Below the pieces are notes generated by a model, which saw only the letters and a program-made list of their open reading frames with translations, was not told the DNA's origin and ran no database searches. A stretch of 64,000 bases of DNA from NCBI RefSeq assembly GCF_023856365.1, contig NC_064538.1, positions 8,626,435-8,690,434 on the forward strand. Reading direction: 5' to 3'. Below are positions 25,012-37,914 of this stretch, one piece after another; the stretch's first letter is position 1, and every line of letters begins with the position of its first letter. A program made the translations under genes and the position numbers. Source of the stretch: Brienomyrus brachyistius. Lineage: Eukaryota; Chordata; Actinopteri; Osteoglossiformes; Mormyridae.

Positions 25012-25390
25012 GGAAAAATTAAGAGACCACAGCACAATTTTTGTTTCAACCATCTCTCAATTTATGAGTGCATATATGTATATATAAACATATACATACA
25101 CATACACACATAAATATACACAGACACGCATACAGCAGTGTACTTCACACCTGCACTTAATGCTCCGCAGTCACTTGAAGTCATCCTCTGATTTATGGGA
25201 AACTGTCAGATAAGTTAACGGTCATCTCTCCCATTAGAAAGCTGCTTCTGCCCCGAGTCTCCTGTTTCACATTATTCTTGTGTACTGCTGTCTTAGAAAT
25301 TTTGAACCTGGTAGCAACCTGCTGCTCAGCGTAGCCTTCTGCCAGCAGAACCACGATTAAAGCAGGATTTAACATTGCAGATTTTTTTTT
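25012..25390 (-). mobile_element. Tc1-like transposon fragment with N-terminal HTH of transposase
   Basis: The left end reads CTCTGGGAAAAATTAAGAGA, which I recall as the terminal sequence of a fish Tc1-like group. On the minus strand (25375 to 25193) a frame reads ALIVVLLAEGYAEQQVATRF then KISKTAVHK, like the helix-turn-helix start of Tc1-type transposases. A stretch of (TA/CA)n DNA at 25070-25130 separates the two parts. No DDE catalytic region is present, so it is an internally deleted, inactive copy. Confidence 0.6.
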
Positions 25391-27340
25391 AAATGTAGAG
25401 TGGCCTCTTCAGATTTTCCAGAGCTGTACAGTATATAGCTCTATTGCTCATACACCTACCTTAGCCAACATGTGTTGCAAAAGGACTGTTTTTACGTCAC
25501 TTTTCCCATAATCATAAATGTACTTACAAATTTGCATATCTGATACAAGGACCAGTTAAGTAAATCACCTCAAAAGAACAAATTTTTTTCCAAGAATCAA
25601 ATGTTCATACATACCTCACAGATGTAATTTCTACTAGCTCAGTTTTCAGTCAACACCAGAACATTCACAAAGTGAGGTTTTGAGTACCGGTACAAAAACA
25701 TGAAAAAAACAACAATATAGTCCAACCAGAAAGGGGCAGATAGCGAGATACACAACTGAAATATTCTGTGGAAACAAGGACACTGGCTATTCAGCACACT
25801 ACAAATCAGAGCCCGTCACTAACAGAAACAAAGAGTGTGCCACCAAATCGCCACAGGTTTGCCATCATTTATTTGCCTGGCAGTTTTTTTTTTTTTAAAT
25901 TGCAGCTGCTAATTTATACCATCTGGTTCCGGAAAATATAAAGTGTTATATTATTCATCTGCCTTTGGAGGCTATGAATGTAAACTGGGTGTCAATTACG
26001 GCAAAGGATAGCTCCGTCATGGAGCGAGACTCTTCCTACGCTGTATGGCACAGAATAATATTAGGTATGACACTGATGAAAATACATAGTCTGTCTTTAG
26101 CAGACAGATGGATTTTGAGCAACATAACATAAAAATTAAGCAATTGAGAAAAACGATATGGTGGGGGGGCCGGGGGGGGTTGTTACAAACCCAGTAACAT
26201 TTGGGTCATTCTGAGTGATTTTATTTACTATCTATTGATCATAAAGCTTCTTATTTGCTTTTTCAAAAGAGAGTACAGAGTTAATTTCAATTACAGCTAA
26301 GCCCAATTTAAGTGAAAAACTTTTTGCAGAATTTCTCCCACTATGTTATTTTTATTTGGGGCAAAAACTTAACAGGTGACTGGGCTACTGGTGAAGGTCT
26401 GGCATGACTGGTAAGGAAACACTGGTTGTGTAATGTTTCAAATGTATTTGATTGCATGTGTCATAATGTTACATTGATTTTGTTTTTTAATTTTTCAAAG
26501 GTGTGTACCTCGAAAGGTTACTGGAGAATGCCCAGAGCAAAGGACACCCTGTACATCCCAAAATAAATGCTAGCAACATCTTCACATATCGGTGACCGAA
26601 GGAGATACATCCTCACTTGAACAACACCCTTACAGTACTTGAACCGCAAATAAACGCATAATCTCCTGTTAGTTCAGGAAATCACATTAACAAAGTGGGA
26701 CGTGTATTTTAATCATAACCAATAAAACAACAGTTCAGTGCTGGATAAGGAACTCATATCTTGAACACAACATGACACAAATCTTTTAAGCCAGAAATAG
26801 AATGTCAATCGCGACAGATAATGCCGTAAAGATAAGGCACATGTTGATTAAAATGATTGTTCTCATTGACTAGTGGTACAGAGGACACTGGAATTCACAT
26901 TTCGGTACAAAATATAAGAACAATTAGTTCTGACACTTGACTCCCCAGCCTTGTGGGTCACCAAAATACACTTGAGATCATCAACCTAAGCCAATGGTGA
27001 ATAAAATATAAAATAGTGTTTCTCACCATACTAAATGAAACACGCATCAGTTTCAAACGTTCCTTTGTATTGTTGAGAGATGTAAAAGGTGGTCAGTTTG
27101 GCTTAGCGCTAAGGGGCTGGTGGGAAGGGCATATTTGAAAATCTATCATTTAGGAATGAATGTGATGTGGCAACGTGTTATTTCAAGACTCCTACTTTTC
27201 TCTCTGTACTGGTATTTCTTCAAAATGCATTGTGTCCTAGACCTATTAGTGATTTATTTGTTTTATATACTCATTTATTTGTCTGCAGGACACCAGCTTT
27301 CCTCTGCTACCCTTTCAGGAAAGATAGAGATGAGGCTCTT
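25391..27340. other. Non-coding stretch with a G-rich run
   Basis: A run of G interrupted by CC lies at 26161-26180. No domain-bearing frame or named repeat was found. Confidence 0.45.
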
Positions 27341-27490
27341 AAAGTAGCTTCCCTTAACATTAGGGGTCTAAATCGAGTTATCGAATGCCAGTGCATCCTC
27401 TCATTCTTAAAAAATAAGAAAATCTCATAGCTTTTCTTCGCTTACACTTATTTCTCTTGGAACACAGTGAAATGCACAGGGGCTTGTAAG
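27341..27490 (+). mobile_element. L1-like LINE ORF2 endonuclease N-terminus, fragment
   Basis: The plus strand reads KVASLNIRGLNRVIECQCIL then SFLKNKK, followed after a frame change by IAFLRLHLFLLEHSEMHRGL. This matches the start of the L1-type apurinic endonuclease (usually ...SLNVRGLN... then IAFLQETHL...). The conserved Gln-Glu-Thr of the active site is lost at the frameshift. Only about 50 codons remain, and no RT domain follows in the next kilobase. Confidence 0.75.
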
Positions 27491-29859
27491 TATACCAAAA
27501 TTTTGTGTCACAACTGTAGCTGTGGTGTACAATTGTAGTCTACCTGTACTTGTATGCAGGCACTCTCCTATTACATTAGAAAGTAATCAAAAATATTACA
27601 GAGGATGAAATGTCAGACATCATCTCTGGTTAACCTTATGCAGAACATACATTATTGGGTTGTGTTTTCACAACTCCTCTGTAGTCTAGTGTCAAATGCC
27701 TTTTTACCGTCAGTTCAATTATTGTTAATGGGAGGGAACTGTAACTGTAATAGTAATAAAATTACCAGCAAAGTTCACATTATCTTTGAAAATTAGCACA
27801 GGATAGTAGATAATCCCAAAGGGAGAGAGAGACCACATGGTTCCTTTCACAAACCCCTCACTTCCTCTCTGGGATAGATTTTTCTTTTTATCTCATCTGG
27901 ACCTGCGAGCTCACAAATGGTATATAGATTTTGTCTGACACATCGAAGTCCTTCATGATTAAATAGTCCTGCATTTGTGAGTTCCACTGGTAAATAAATT
28001 TTGTTTGTAAGTAGACCATAAAAAAACACCTCTCTCTATTTTACTGGAAACAGTCACACAGTCTACATGAAGGGACAATCATTTCATGGCCAAAAGCCAT
28101 AGAAAAGAAAACCAGTAAGAACAAACTAGATAAAGGAATAGGTCAAATCCGAAGAGGAATTTAGTATTTTAGAATCTTTCAAGGGGTAAAGTCAAGTCGT
28201 TCATGTAACCAAAATTCTAACCAAAAAACAATTTTATTTAAAGCATGACTCTACCAGTCAACAAAAAACCCAGCAAATTTACAAGTGGAAGAACAAAAGC
28301 TAACTATATTCCTGTTAAGATAATTATATTAGATGGATGATTGAGATTATGAACTGACAACCTGGCGACATGAGGACAAAGCAAAGAGCCAGGAGACCAT
28401 AAGGACCATAACTGCTTATTTTTCAAATCTTTGCCTGTTCTCTGTCTAATCTCTACTCTACCTGCTCTTACTTCTGTGTGTCTCTGACTTTGAGCTCTGC
28501 CCAGCCCAGCTGTACCCGATAGACTAACATCAGCTTCTGCTTTAGATTTTGATTTAATCTTCACTTTGAAAGGGGTGGAACAGAACCCATCGAACCATGA
28601 TTCTTTTTACAATTGTACAGGGCTGCAAATTTTGTATTCGTTGGTCCTAGATATGTTTCTTAACGTCAACCTTGCCACAAGTTCCAGTTTGGCATGCAAT
28701 TGTGTCTGAGACTAGTTTACAGAGGTGCTGATTCATATCTCCAGCCATTTTCAGGCCACACTTTGGGGGCATTTAGCAATCATCCAGTTAAGAATCCATC
28801 TATCCCTTCTAATGCCGTCATTATTTTTAAGACATTATATTCCCTTTGTATTTTTTGTAACAGCACACCTGACTATACAGTTTTCTGGAACTCTGTTAGC
28901 TTCTTAATGATCTTCCAGCCTCTTTTATAGCTAATATATACAGTACTGATCATTTGCATTAAACTGTGATAGTTTAGTTACTTTAAATTTGAAATCCTTT
29001 TTCTTATTGCGTTTCCATTGTTTGCTTTATTCTATGCATGTATCCAACATTTCATTTTAAAAAGTAACTATTTTGGCATTTATTGATGCATCCAGCTCTA
29101 CGCCAGGCTGCAGAGTTTACATCCCTCGCCGCTGGCTAGATTTTCTCTTTTTTTTGTCAGTCCTTGTTTTGTCTTTTCCTTTTCCTTGACTGTTCTATTT
29201 TATTGGCTGTATTCATTTGTGAGCCAGACTGAAAAACGGAGCATTGCGAGGACTTACAGAAGCACACACAATAGACACACAAAGCTTCACAATACATGGT
29301 GAACAGCTGAGTGTGTCATGCGTGATTCCTGATATGAGCACATTAAAGCACCACGGATTTGTTTGGCCGCTCTGCTATTGTCCGTTTGTAGTTTAACATT
29401 ATAACAATGTTATCATAAAAATAACCCCATAGCTTTTCATTTTTAAATATCGTCAGATGTATAGGAAGACAGGTCCATGTTAACCTGCCAAAACTGAGTA
29501 CCATCTTTCAAGCATGAATAGGATTATTTTTAATGCATGACAAAGGAAATATATTCCTTTGAATGGGGATTTAAAGGTGACACTTTAATGTGCTTCCACA
29601 AGATTTTTTTATTGCTTTATTTAAAATGTGGCACTTAATCAGCACAAAATTACCATCCTCCCTGCATATAAGATATTTGTAGCAATATACATACATTTCT
29701 CATGGACTGGAAAAGTACAAGATTTTCCCTTTTACTTAGTGTTCAATACTATAATCCTGACTATTTGTACAAAGTCATAAATGAGTAATGATTATCTTGG
29801 GGGTGATTGGATTGAGGAGGCTACCAGCAGGGACAAAGCATACTAAAAATAAGACATTA
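27491..29859. other. Non-coding stretch, possibly more decayed L1-like DNA
   Basis: No RT motif could be read in the frames here. The piece at 28300-28930 has moderately long open frames on both strands, which might be decayed LINE, but I cannot show it. Confidence 0.35.
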
Positions 29860-30515
29860 TATACACTATTGTCCCCAAAGTATCAGGACATCTTCCTTTA
29901 CACACACATGAACTTTATTGACATCCCATTCTTAATACATAGGCTTTAATATGGAGTTGGCCCATCCTTTGCAGCTATAACAGCTCCAGTTCTTCTAGGA
30001 AGGCTGTCCACAAGGTTTAGGAGTGTGTTTATGGGAATCGTTGACCATTATTCCAGGAGAGCATTTGTGAGGTCAGGCACTGATGTTGGACAAGAAGGTC
30101 TGGCTTGCAGTCTCTGCTCTAATTCATCCCAAAGGTGTTTTATCAGGTTGAGGTCAGGGCTCTGTGACCAGTCCAGTTCCTCCACACCAGACTCTGCAGA
30201 CAGTAGGTGACTTCTCCACACTGTGCGCCTCGGCATGCGTTGTCCCCCGTCTGATTATACATGGCCTACCACTTCGTGGCTGAGTTGCTGTTGTTCTCTA
30301 CTGTTTCCACTTTGTTGCAATACCTCTAGCAGTTGACTGAGGAATATTTAGTATTGATGAAATTTCACAAATTAACTTATTTCACAGATGGCATCCTATC
30401 ACAGTACCACACTTGAATTCACTGAGCTCCTGAGAATGACCCATTCTTTCACAAATGTTTGTAGAAGCAGCCTGCAAGGTTGATTGCTTGCTTTTATACA
30501 TCTGTGGCTATTTAA
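29860..30515 (-). mobile_element. Tc1/mariner-family deletion derivative (non-autonomous)
   Basis: The left end starts TATACACTATTGTCCCCAAA inside a TA-rich site. On the minus strand (30236 to 30048) it encodes GVEELDWSQSPDLN, LIKHLWDELEQRL and QARPSCPTSVPDLTNALLE, the C-terminal part of the transposase including the downstream catalytic region. From 30240 it jumps to sequence of the opposite arm (GGCCTACCACTTCGTGGCTG, ACTTTGTTGCAATACC, CATCCTATCACAGTACCAC), so the middle of the transposase is deleted. The right terminal repeat is not seen before 30520. It is the same family as 11475-12010. Confidence 0.85.
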
Positions 30516-31765
30516 GTGTAGCCCGTGGTAATATATTTTTATTCTTCTTGTTATTTCCCTCTTTAGTTTAGGATTACTCAGCATCATTTAAAGTTTAGCA
30601 CATAGATCGTTTGGATTGAAGTTTGCCCACCTTGTAGCCCTGTATTGTCAGTCAGGCAATGATTGTGATGTGAATGGGACTCTGTATCGGTGGCTTGGTG
30701 TGTAGAATCCACGGTATATACAGCGTTTATTAACTGGAGCTGCGTATCAGTCCATCATTAAGGTACTGTGTTTTGAGAAGAGATTTTATTACCAGTGATT
30801 TCCGTTGATCACTTCGTAATGGTGTGGTGTGAGTACAAGGCACACGCATTTAATCTTCTGCTGTGAGTCCTTTTTTTTTGTGTATATGCAATCAATAAGC
30901 ATTGTATTAGTATAACATCCCAACTTTTTTGGAATGTGCTTCAGGAAGCAATTTTAGAATAAAGACGCATCTTCTAAAGACAATGCAGTTGATTACATAA
31001 GACATGAAATACCTTGTTTGTATACTTTTTAATTTGAATATAAATCAAAGTAAACTTGAAAATTGTCCCGTCAGGATTTTATTAGCAGTTCCCATTCTGT
31101 CCAGTTTTGGAATCAGGGTTGTAGATATCAGAATTATATGAAGAATGTCTTGTATGAAAATTTTTATTTGCCAAACACTTCCCTTCAGAAATATTTATAT
31201 TTTAGTCAATGCATGTCATATGAACAGTGACCAAAGACATAACATGCTGAAATATGAAGTGCAGTACAGCCTGAAAGCCACAACGTTTATAATCATTTAA
31301 ATTCCGCACCATCTTACTGGTTAACAACTTGATTCAATCAACAGCGACAATTCTGAACCAAGTCAATTGGCACATTAATGCACCAGCTAAAAAAAATCGA
31401 TGAACTCCTTGCCAAATGTGATTTAAACTGCTAATTTTTGCTGTCTGATGTTCAGATCATTATTAATAAGTCAGGGTCAGGTCAGAATAATTCTATATGG
31501 CCAGAGAGTAAATCATTCCTGTACTGTGCAAAAAATGGAGGGGGGGGCTGATTTTAGGGATAACATCAGAATAAAAACAAACAAAGATTTTTCTTTAATT
31601 AAAACTTGATCACAAAGAAAAGACCAGAAGCATTAATCTTAATATTTACCATACATGACTCGAGATGAACTAATTTAATACAGTTCTCGGACTGACTTTG
31701 TTCAACAACATGTTTATAATAATGTCAGAAAAACAAAGTCTGAAAAGTTTGATTCTTGATTGAAA
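30516..31765. other. Non-coding stretch, no feature recognised
   Basis: AT-rich DNA with no coding frame of note. Confidence 0.45.
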
Positions 31766-31898
31766 AGGTACCAAAACGTAGTCCAGGTAACAAAACGTAG
31801 TCCAGGTGCCAAAACGTAGTCCAGGTGCCAAAACGTAGTCCAGGTACCAAAACGTAGTCCAGGTGCCAAAACGTAGTCCAGGTACCAAAACATAGTCC
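31766..31898 (+). repeat. 19-bp minisatellite, seven units
   Basis: Seven head-to-tail copies of AGGTGCCAAAACGTAGTCC, with the fifth base varying between G and A (AGGTACC and AGGTAAC variants), fill exactly 133 bp. The last unit has CATAG for CGTAG. It creates repetitive open frames on the minus strand (PGLRFGTWTTFWYLDYVL pattern) that are not evidence of a gene. Confidence 0.97.
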
Positions 31899-33425
31899 AC
31901 TAATGAGCAACTATAATCTATTAATAACTACAATTAGCCAGCTTTAATAAAGATGACAGATTCTTAACCCAACAGAATATTTTATTGGGGGAGAGGGGGC
32001 GGGTTTCAATATTTACTAGATGCATTTTTAATCAGACTTAGTCTCTTATTAGATTCTCTCTTGGGGATATTTGTTTATATAGTATTCCTGATTCATACAG
32101 CTTTTTCCCACAGCTATCTTAGCTCTGGTCCCTCACTGAAAATTTAGCCTACGGCGGTTGGCTCCTTCACAGTTTTATCCTAGCATACAGGGAAAATCCT
32201 ACTTTTGCAAAATCTAAACTAGGTAATCAATTTGGTGACTAAAGTTTTCCTTTAGTTCCATATGACACTCAGGTATCTGGGTGTTCCAGAATAATCGGGG
32301 GGGCACCTTAGAGGCAGGGGTCAGCCCATTGGACCATGTCCTGACTTGGTGTTACAGGGGGTTGGGGCCACAATATAGAAACCACTATATATTGCTTGTC
32401 AGGCACTACATAAAGTCCTGACGATAGCTTACTTTGCACACTGGCCTGCTAACCTAGTTTTCTAGTTTCCTAGCGTGTCACTAGTGTACTAGAAGTAGTT
32501 TTCCCTTTAAGTTTTCTTCTGAGGAATTTTTAGACCAACCATTGTTTTTTTTTTTTTTACCTAACAATGTTTTCTTGGATTTAACTGCCAATCAATAGAG
32601 TCTTTCCAAAAATGCAGCCACTCTCCTCATCCAGTACAATTCCCTCTACTTCTGCACGTAGATCCATTTACTCTAACGTAAACCATCTCTTACCTCTGTT
32701 CCAGTTTTTGGCTCAGTGGGACTCAGTGGTAGTGTTATTGCTCAGCAAACTTGATATTGGCTTTCCGGATGCTCGATAAACCGTAATAATACCTTTTGTG
32801 TAACATTGACTTCGGAACCAGACAGACTTTGAGGTTTGTAAGCCAGATTTTTGTGGATCATTCACTTTATGCATTAATTTCCCGATATTTGCAAGTGAAC
32901 TAATCGTTTATTAAATCTGTTATTCTATGCCAATCCCCCAAACACAAATACTATAGTAAATCACAGTGGTGCGAAGAAGTAGCACAACCACATATTCAGC
33001 TATTTATTGAGCATCTGAATTATTCAGCATTTAGGGAGCTGTAAGATGTTCATGTCTTTTCATTTGCGTGGGTTATAACTGTAGAACAAACCTTGAATTT
33101 ACATATGCACCACTGGCCCTTGAGCTGGCTCTTAAAAATGATTCAAAATTCTGTTGAGGTAGGCTAATAAATATTTGAATATTGTGGAGAATGTTTCATG
33201 CACCAGTTAAACAGTCCTTGACAAGAAGGTAATAAATACCGTGCAGAAACATATAACCAGAGCTTGCTGAATGGCTCCACTCACCAATTTCTTCACTTGA
33301 AATCATAACCTTAAATTTGTTCTATGTGAAGCTGCAATCCCAACATGACGACCTTAACTGCTACCCAGCCCTATCCTTACCCATAAGTAGCCAAATTATA
33401 CCTTTTCAGTTCTTTGAGTGCATTT
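31899..33425. other. Non-coding stretch, no feature recognised
   Basis: No coding frame, RNA gene or named repeat was seen. Confidence 0.45.
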
Positions 33426-33560
33426 ACAGATCTTTGTGGGGACCTGGAAAATGGTCCCCACAACGTCAAAATACAGTAACAGGTTTTTATTACATTGTGG
33501 GGAACATTTGGTCACACACACATGCACACGCAGACGCACACATACACACACACTCACCTG
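33426..33560 (-). repeat. 'GTCCCCACA' dispersed repeat, copy B, with CA tract
   Basis: TTGTGGGGACCTGGAAAATG and then GTCCCCACAACG form an imperfect palindrome. They are followed by 'tttttattacattgtgggga' and a CA-rich tract (33512-33556). This is the reverse of the block order of copies A (12453-12790) and C (49735-50000). Confidence 0.75.
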
Positions 33561-35165
33561 TATTCGACTTTCTGTAGCTCTCAAACAGTAATGACGTTTT
33601 TTACTGGGATCAAGTAAGAAACATTGAAATAAGAGTCAGGCTGGTAGACAATTTGGAATAATTAAAAGACACTAAATGGGCCTGCTGCCTCTTTTTCATA
33701 TACAGACCGTGCCCATTACCAATTACTTACAAGTTTCAGATTCCAAACACAGGGGTCATGATTGTGTCATGAATTGAATCATAAGGGCTGATTAGCATGT
33801 GTTTTACATGAAACACAGAGTGTCACAGAGCATAGAAATCCCCCATCTTCCTCCATGAAATAAACAGCAAGCACCTTTTAGCAAATATTTTGCCCCGACA
33901 TCACAGAAGCGTGAGACAATACAAGCTTGCTAGACCGTTATCTGTGAAGCTGCCTTGTATGTGAAATTCACTGCCAAGTGGCTTTTGCTGTTGTGGTGGA
34001 GGCCTGTTGACGCTTGTCTCGTTGTCTCGCTGCTGGGTCTTCTTTTCTTTACTTCATCCTTCCTAGTTGTGTGATAAAAAAGAATTATCATCACGAGTAG
34101 AAAGAACCATAGAGATTTACAGGTTTGCTAAAGGAATCATGCAATCCTCACTAATTAGTGACCGAATTGCTTTCCCATATCAACAGCAGTGCACTTTATT
34201 GTGTCCTAAAGCTTGAAAGCGTTTACTGCAATTACTTTGATTTATGTTTGTTCATGTTTATTGTTAAATAAATAAGTATAACTCATGTACTGGGCTTCCT
34301 CTAGACATTCATTACAGAGGGAAAAAAATAAATATGACAAATTGGCTTAAAGTACATTGATGATGTTTGAGTATTAATTTTGTTTTGTTGTGAAAAGAAC
34401 AACAAGCCATACATTGTAATGTACCGTTGCAAGCATGCCTCTGTCAGTTCAAGTACTAATTACTAGTAGCAGTTTGCAAACTTTGTGATAGTTACATGAA
34501 ATGTTGTAATAGGGTGGGTGGAGAAAGCTAATGGTGTCTGAGATTTTAGATGTACAATGGAAATAATGCACTGCCAACGTGGAACGGATCAGCGCATGAT
34601 AGTGGACGAATGCCTTCAGCTGAGACATTTTTTTTTCTGCAGTGAGCTATATTAATTAGAAAAGAAGAAAAGAGAGGAAGATAATCAGATAGGAAGATCA
34701 TGCAAGAAAGTGAAAAGAAAACAAAAGACCATACACTGTTATAGCAAAAGGAAATACTTATTCATATTAAATGTAAAATTATTCCAATATTCTCAATATT
34801 TACCCTTCAGAGAGACCTGACTGTCCAGCAAATGTTTACAGAGAAACACGCTGCAGTGCTTCATCATGCACAGGAAACAAGAAGTCATGCGTTTGACCCC
34901 TTGAGTGAAAGAAGAGTGAAACTCTTGCATGATCTAGGAAGAGCAGTAAAAGCATCACGGGCTGTGGGATGGTGGGTCTTTTATGTGGGGAGCCGACCAA
35001 AGCTTGGCAGCTGTGAGAACTTAATATCTGTGAAGCACACAAAGGGGTCAAAAAGACGAGTATCTGATTGGGGGTATCCTTGTTGGTTTGAAATCCACAT
35101 AGCTGCTGCTACTTGGCTTTCAAAAATTGTAGGCACATAGTATTTAATCTCTGGCACATCTGTAA
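33561..35165. other. Non-coding stretch, no feature recognised
   Basis: A 102-codon frame at 34832-35140 has no domain signature. Nothing else stands out. Confidence 0.45.
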
Positions 35166-35205
35166 TCGTCCTGGGTATGACGGTAACCTGCATCTGGCCC
35201 TACAA
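35166..35205. repeat. Short dispersed motif shared with 37852-37892
   Basis: GTCCTGGGTATGACGGTAAC then CTGCATCTGGCCCT matches GTCCTGGGTATGACGTTAAA then CTGCATCCAACCCT at 37852-37892. About 35 bp are shared and the flanks differ, so it is probably the end of an unnamed repeat. Confidence 0.6.
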
Positions 35206-35236
35206 GTTGAGTCACAAGTGGTCCTATAACTTGAAG

Positions 35237-35338
35237 AGAAACCAGGGAACACAGAGGAAACTTGTGCAACAGGGTAAGAGCATCTACACTCCACACAAAG
35301 AGAGGAGGGTGGGATTCAAAATCCCCACAGTGACAATA
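35237..35338 (-). repeat. (ATGG)-tailed fish repeat, 5'/middle fragment, reversed
   Basis: AAACCAGGGAACACAGAGGA, GCAACAGGGTAAGAGCAT and ACTCCACACAAAGAGAGG, then GGGATTCAAAATCCC. This is the reverse complement of 'gggttcgaatcccc ... tctctgtgtggagtttgcat', the start-to-middle part of the family. Confidence 0.6.
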
Positions 35339-36946
35339 GTCATACAATAGTCACTACATCACCATGCTTGTCACTTTATTTTAAATGAATGAGTATTTGA
35401 GTAAACTGATTAAATTAAATGAGTAAATGGATTAAATGGATTGTAAATGATCTGTTCCAATGTGAAGAATGTGTTTATTTAATATGTTTAATACGTGTTA
35501 GTTTCGGGGGCAAAATAGTTTGGTGGGTAAAAATGGAACAAGGATAATGATAACTGTGATTCCCGCTTTTTGCTTTGTGTTTTGCTAAACTAGATCTAGG
35601 GAGTTTCCTGCTTAATTATGCTATTTTTATCAGTGTGGAAAAACAGGACTTCTGCATTTCTTTGTGTCTTTTGTGTTTCTCTCTTTCTCTCTCTCTCTCT
35701 TCATTTTTTCAGTCAGTAACATTTTTTACAATCAGAGACATTTATTTCTCAGTTTGACATCGTCACGATGCTCAAGATATATCTTTCAAACTGAGCAGCA
35801 TTGCCCTCTACTGGCCAGTACTATGAACTGCAAAGGGATCATTATAGTTTAAGGCTCAAGGTTTTTTTTCCTCCATTTTTACATGTTTGAAGTATAAAAG
35901 TATAATGATATTCTCATTGAGAGCAAAGTGTCAAGTAAGTAAAAGACAAGTATTAATATGATACAACAATACATATATTTAAATATACATTTAAGAAGTA
36001 GTTCAATTACAATGCTATTTGGGAAACAGTATTAAAAAGAAACTCCCAAAAACGCAAGCCTTTCATGCACGGTCATGCTTCATTAATGTTTCATTATACT
36101 ACCAGACTCAGACATGGTGTTCAGTGCTTTGAACACACATTCCATCTCATACTGAATTGTGTCTTTATTGTATGAAGCTGTTTATTCAATTGACTCATGG
36201 GACAAATAATGCAATAGAGGACAACAGTCATTAAAAGCACAGATAATATGATAATAGATAATAAATAAAAGGAGAGATAATAAATGAAAAGCACCAGAGA
36301 CCTTTTCGGTTTTCGATGCAGTATATGCTGGAAAGGAGGGTCTTTTAGCTGCTCTCTTAGGGACACAATGTTTGCCTCCCTGGTTTTATACTGCATGCAG
36401 TATCTGTGTTAACCTTATTGGTTTTCCTGGGTTAATTACTACAATTGTACTGAAGAATGTTCATGGTATTGGGCCTATCTATAGTGCACCAGAAATGGGT
36501 GTAAACACAAAAATACAGTGTAAATGCGTGGTGCGGTTTGGAAACACAGCTGACCCAGAAGTAAGGCAAAAGCTGGACTAATTTAGTTACTTATTGCCTA
36601 TTTAGCCTGTGAGTAACCCATCTCAATGCATACTGTACAGTAATAGTATTTCATCCTAACCTCACTTATTCCTAATATCATGCATGGTGGGTCAGTCAAC
36701 TCACTTACTCAGTTACTAATGTGTTTACTTATTTTATTTTTACTTTCAATACTATTTATACAGAACTTTATACAGAACTTTTAGAATAGGCAGTAACCCT
36801 CTTTTAACGTATATCTGTACTCTAGAGTATTCTGTGTGTTTTTCCAACCTTTTATGTCTAACACTGGTATTGAGCTGCGGGAAATTTGAATTTCCCTCTG
36901 GGATTATTAAAGAAAAAACTATCTGTATTTGAGTAGAATATATATA
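35339..36946. other. Non-coding stretch with a short CT tract
   Basis: A (CT)n tract lies at about 35680-35702. No credible gene was seen. Confidence 0.45.
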
Positions 36947-36968
36947 TTCTCATATATATACATACCTG

Positions 36969-36999
<31 letters not shown>
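36947..36999. repeat. (TA)n tract inside a perfect inverted repeat
   Basis: TTCTCATATATATA at 36947-36960 is matched by the reverse complement TATATATATGAGAA ending at 36999, with a pure (TA)n of 13 units inside (36969-36994). It is a strong potential cruciform. Confidence 0.9.
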
Positions 37000-37639
37000 A
37001 GGTTTCAAGAAATAAAAGTGGAGCAGGCTGTGGGAGTCTATCACAATGGTGGAATAGAAGTTCTGGACACTTGAAAATATCATATTGGCAAAACTCTATG
37101 TTAAGTTGTTTTGTGATCCCTTTAATTGTCAAACTCAAAATTAAGCAAAAACAGATCCTCATGTTAAAGAAACATAGATGCAACTATTGTTATTGTCATT
37201 GTGCGACAAACAACATTACATTACAGATGCAATCAGAAATATGAAACAACACAGATACAATATGTACAATAAGATTCAGATACAAACACTACAGCTACAC
37301 ATAGCAGAGCTATCCAGGTGTTCCCCCATGTCTCCTCCAAAACTCAGGTCCCCTATTTAAAGCCCTGTCAAGTCAAATAATCCATATGCTGCTGGCTGGA
37401 TTTCATTAAATGAAGTGTCAGGAACTTGGGAGTTTCTGTCACAGGGGTGAGGATTCTTTTCATGGGAGCGGGGCACGATGCAGGCAGAAAAGATGATGGA
37501 CACCATCAGCGGAGGAGACATGAAAGGCTGGGATTGACGTACAGGGTGGTGATAACACAAACGTGAAGTAAATGACAGAAATGTTACATGTAAGCCAGTT
37601 CTGTGCCACTACCTCAATGAACATATCACACGTAGAACA

Positions 37640-37715
37640 ATAAATGAAGTATTTTAGATAATACATATACACAGTATACATACATACTGTACATACATAC
37701 ATACTTACACACACA
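37640..37715. repeat. (ATAC)n-like microsatellite
   Basis: Imperfect ATAC/CATA units give repetitive minus-strand frames with no coding meaning. The DNA between 37000 and 37640 shows nothing else. Confidence 0.8.
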
Positions 37716-37851
37716 TACACTATGTTTTCTTAAATGATTTTCTTAAATAGGTTGATTTACTTGTACTGAATTTCATCAAGGGGTGATAATTTTATGCATT
37801 TAAGAAAATAAATGATTTTGTTATCATTATTAATTTATGGTTGTAACTATA

Positions 37852-37892
37852 ACGTCCTGGGTATGACGTTAAACTGCATCCAACCCTGCATG
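37852..37892. repeat. Short dispersed motif shared with 35166-35205
   Basis: It shares GTCCTGGGTATGACG and the following CTGCATC block with the copy at 35166-35205. It lies just left of the GC-rich open segment and may mark the border of one inserted element. Confidence 0.6.
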
Positions 37893-37914
37893 CAGTCCTC
37901 CACCTTGCAGGGGA

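Noticed and set aside
28300..28930. Continuation of the L1-like element at 27341
   Set aside because: No reverse transcriptase or endonuclease motif can be read in any frame.
31670..31910. Repeat protein with PGLRFGTWTTFWYLDYVL units
   Set aside because: It is only the translation of the 19-bp minisatellite at 31766-31898, and both overlapping frames give the same artefact.
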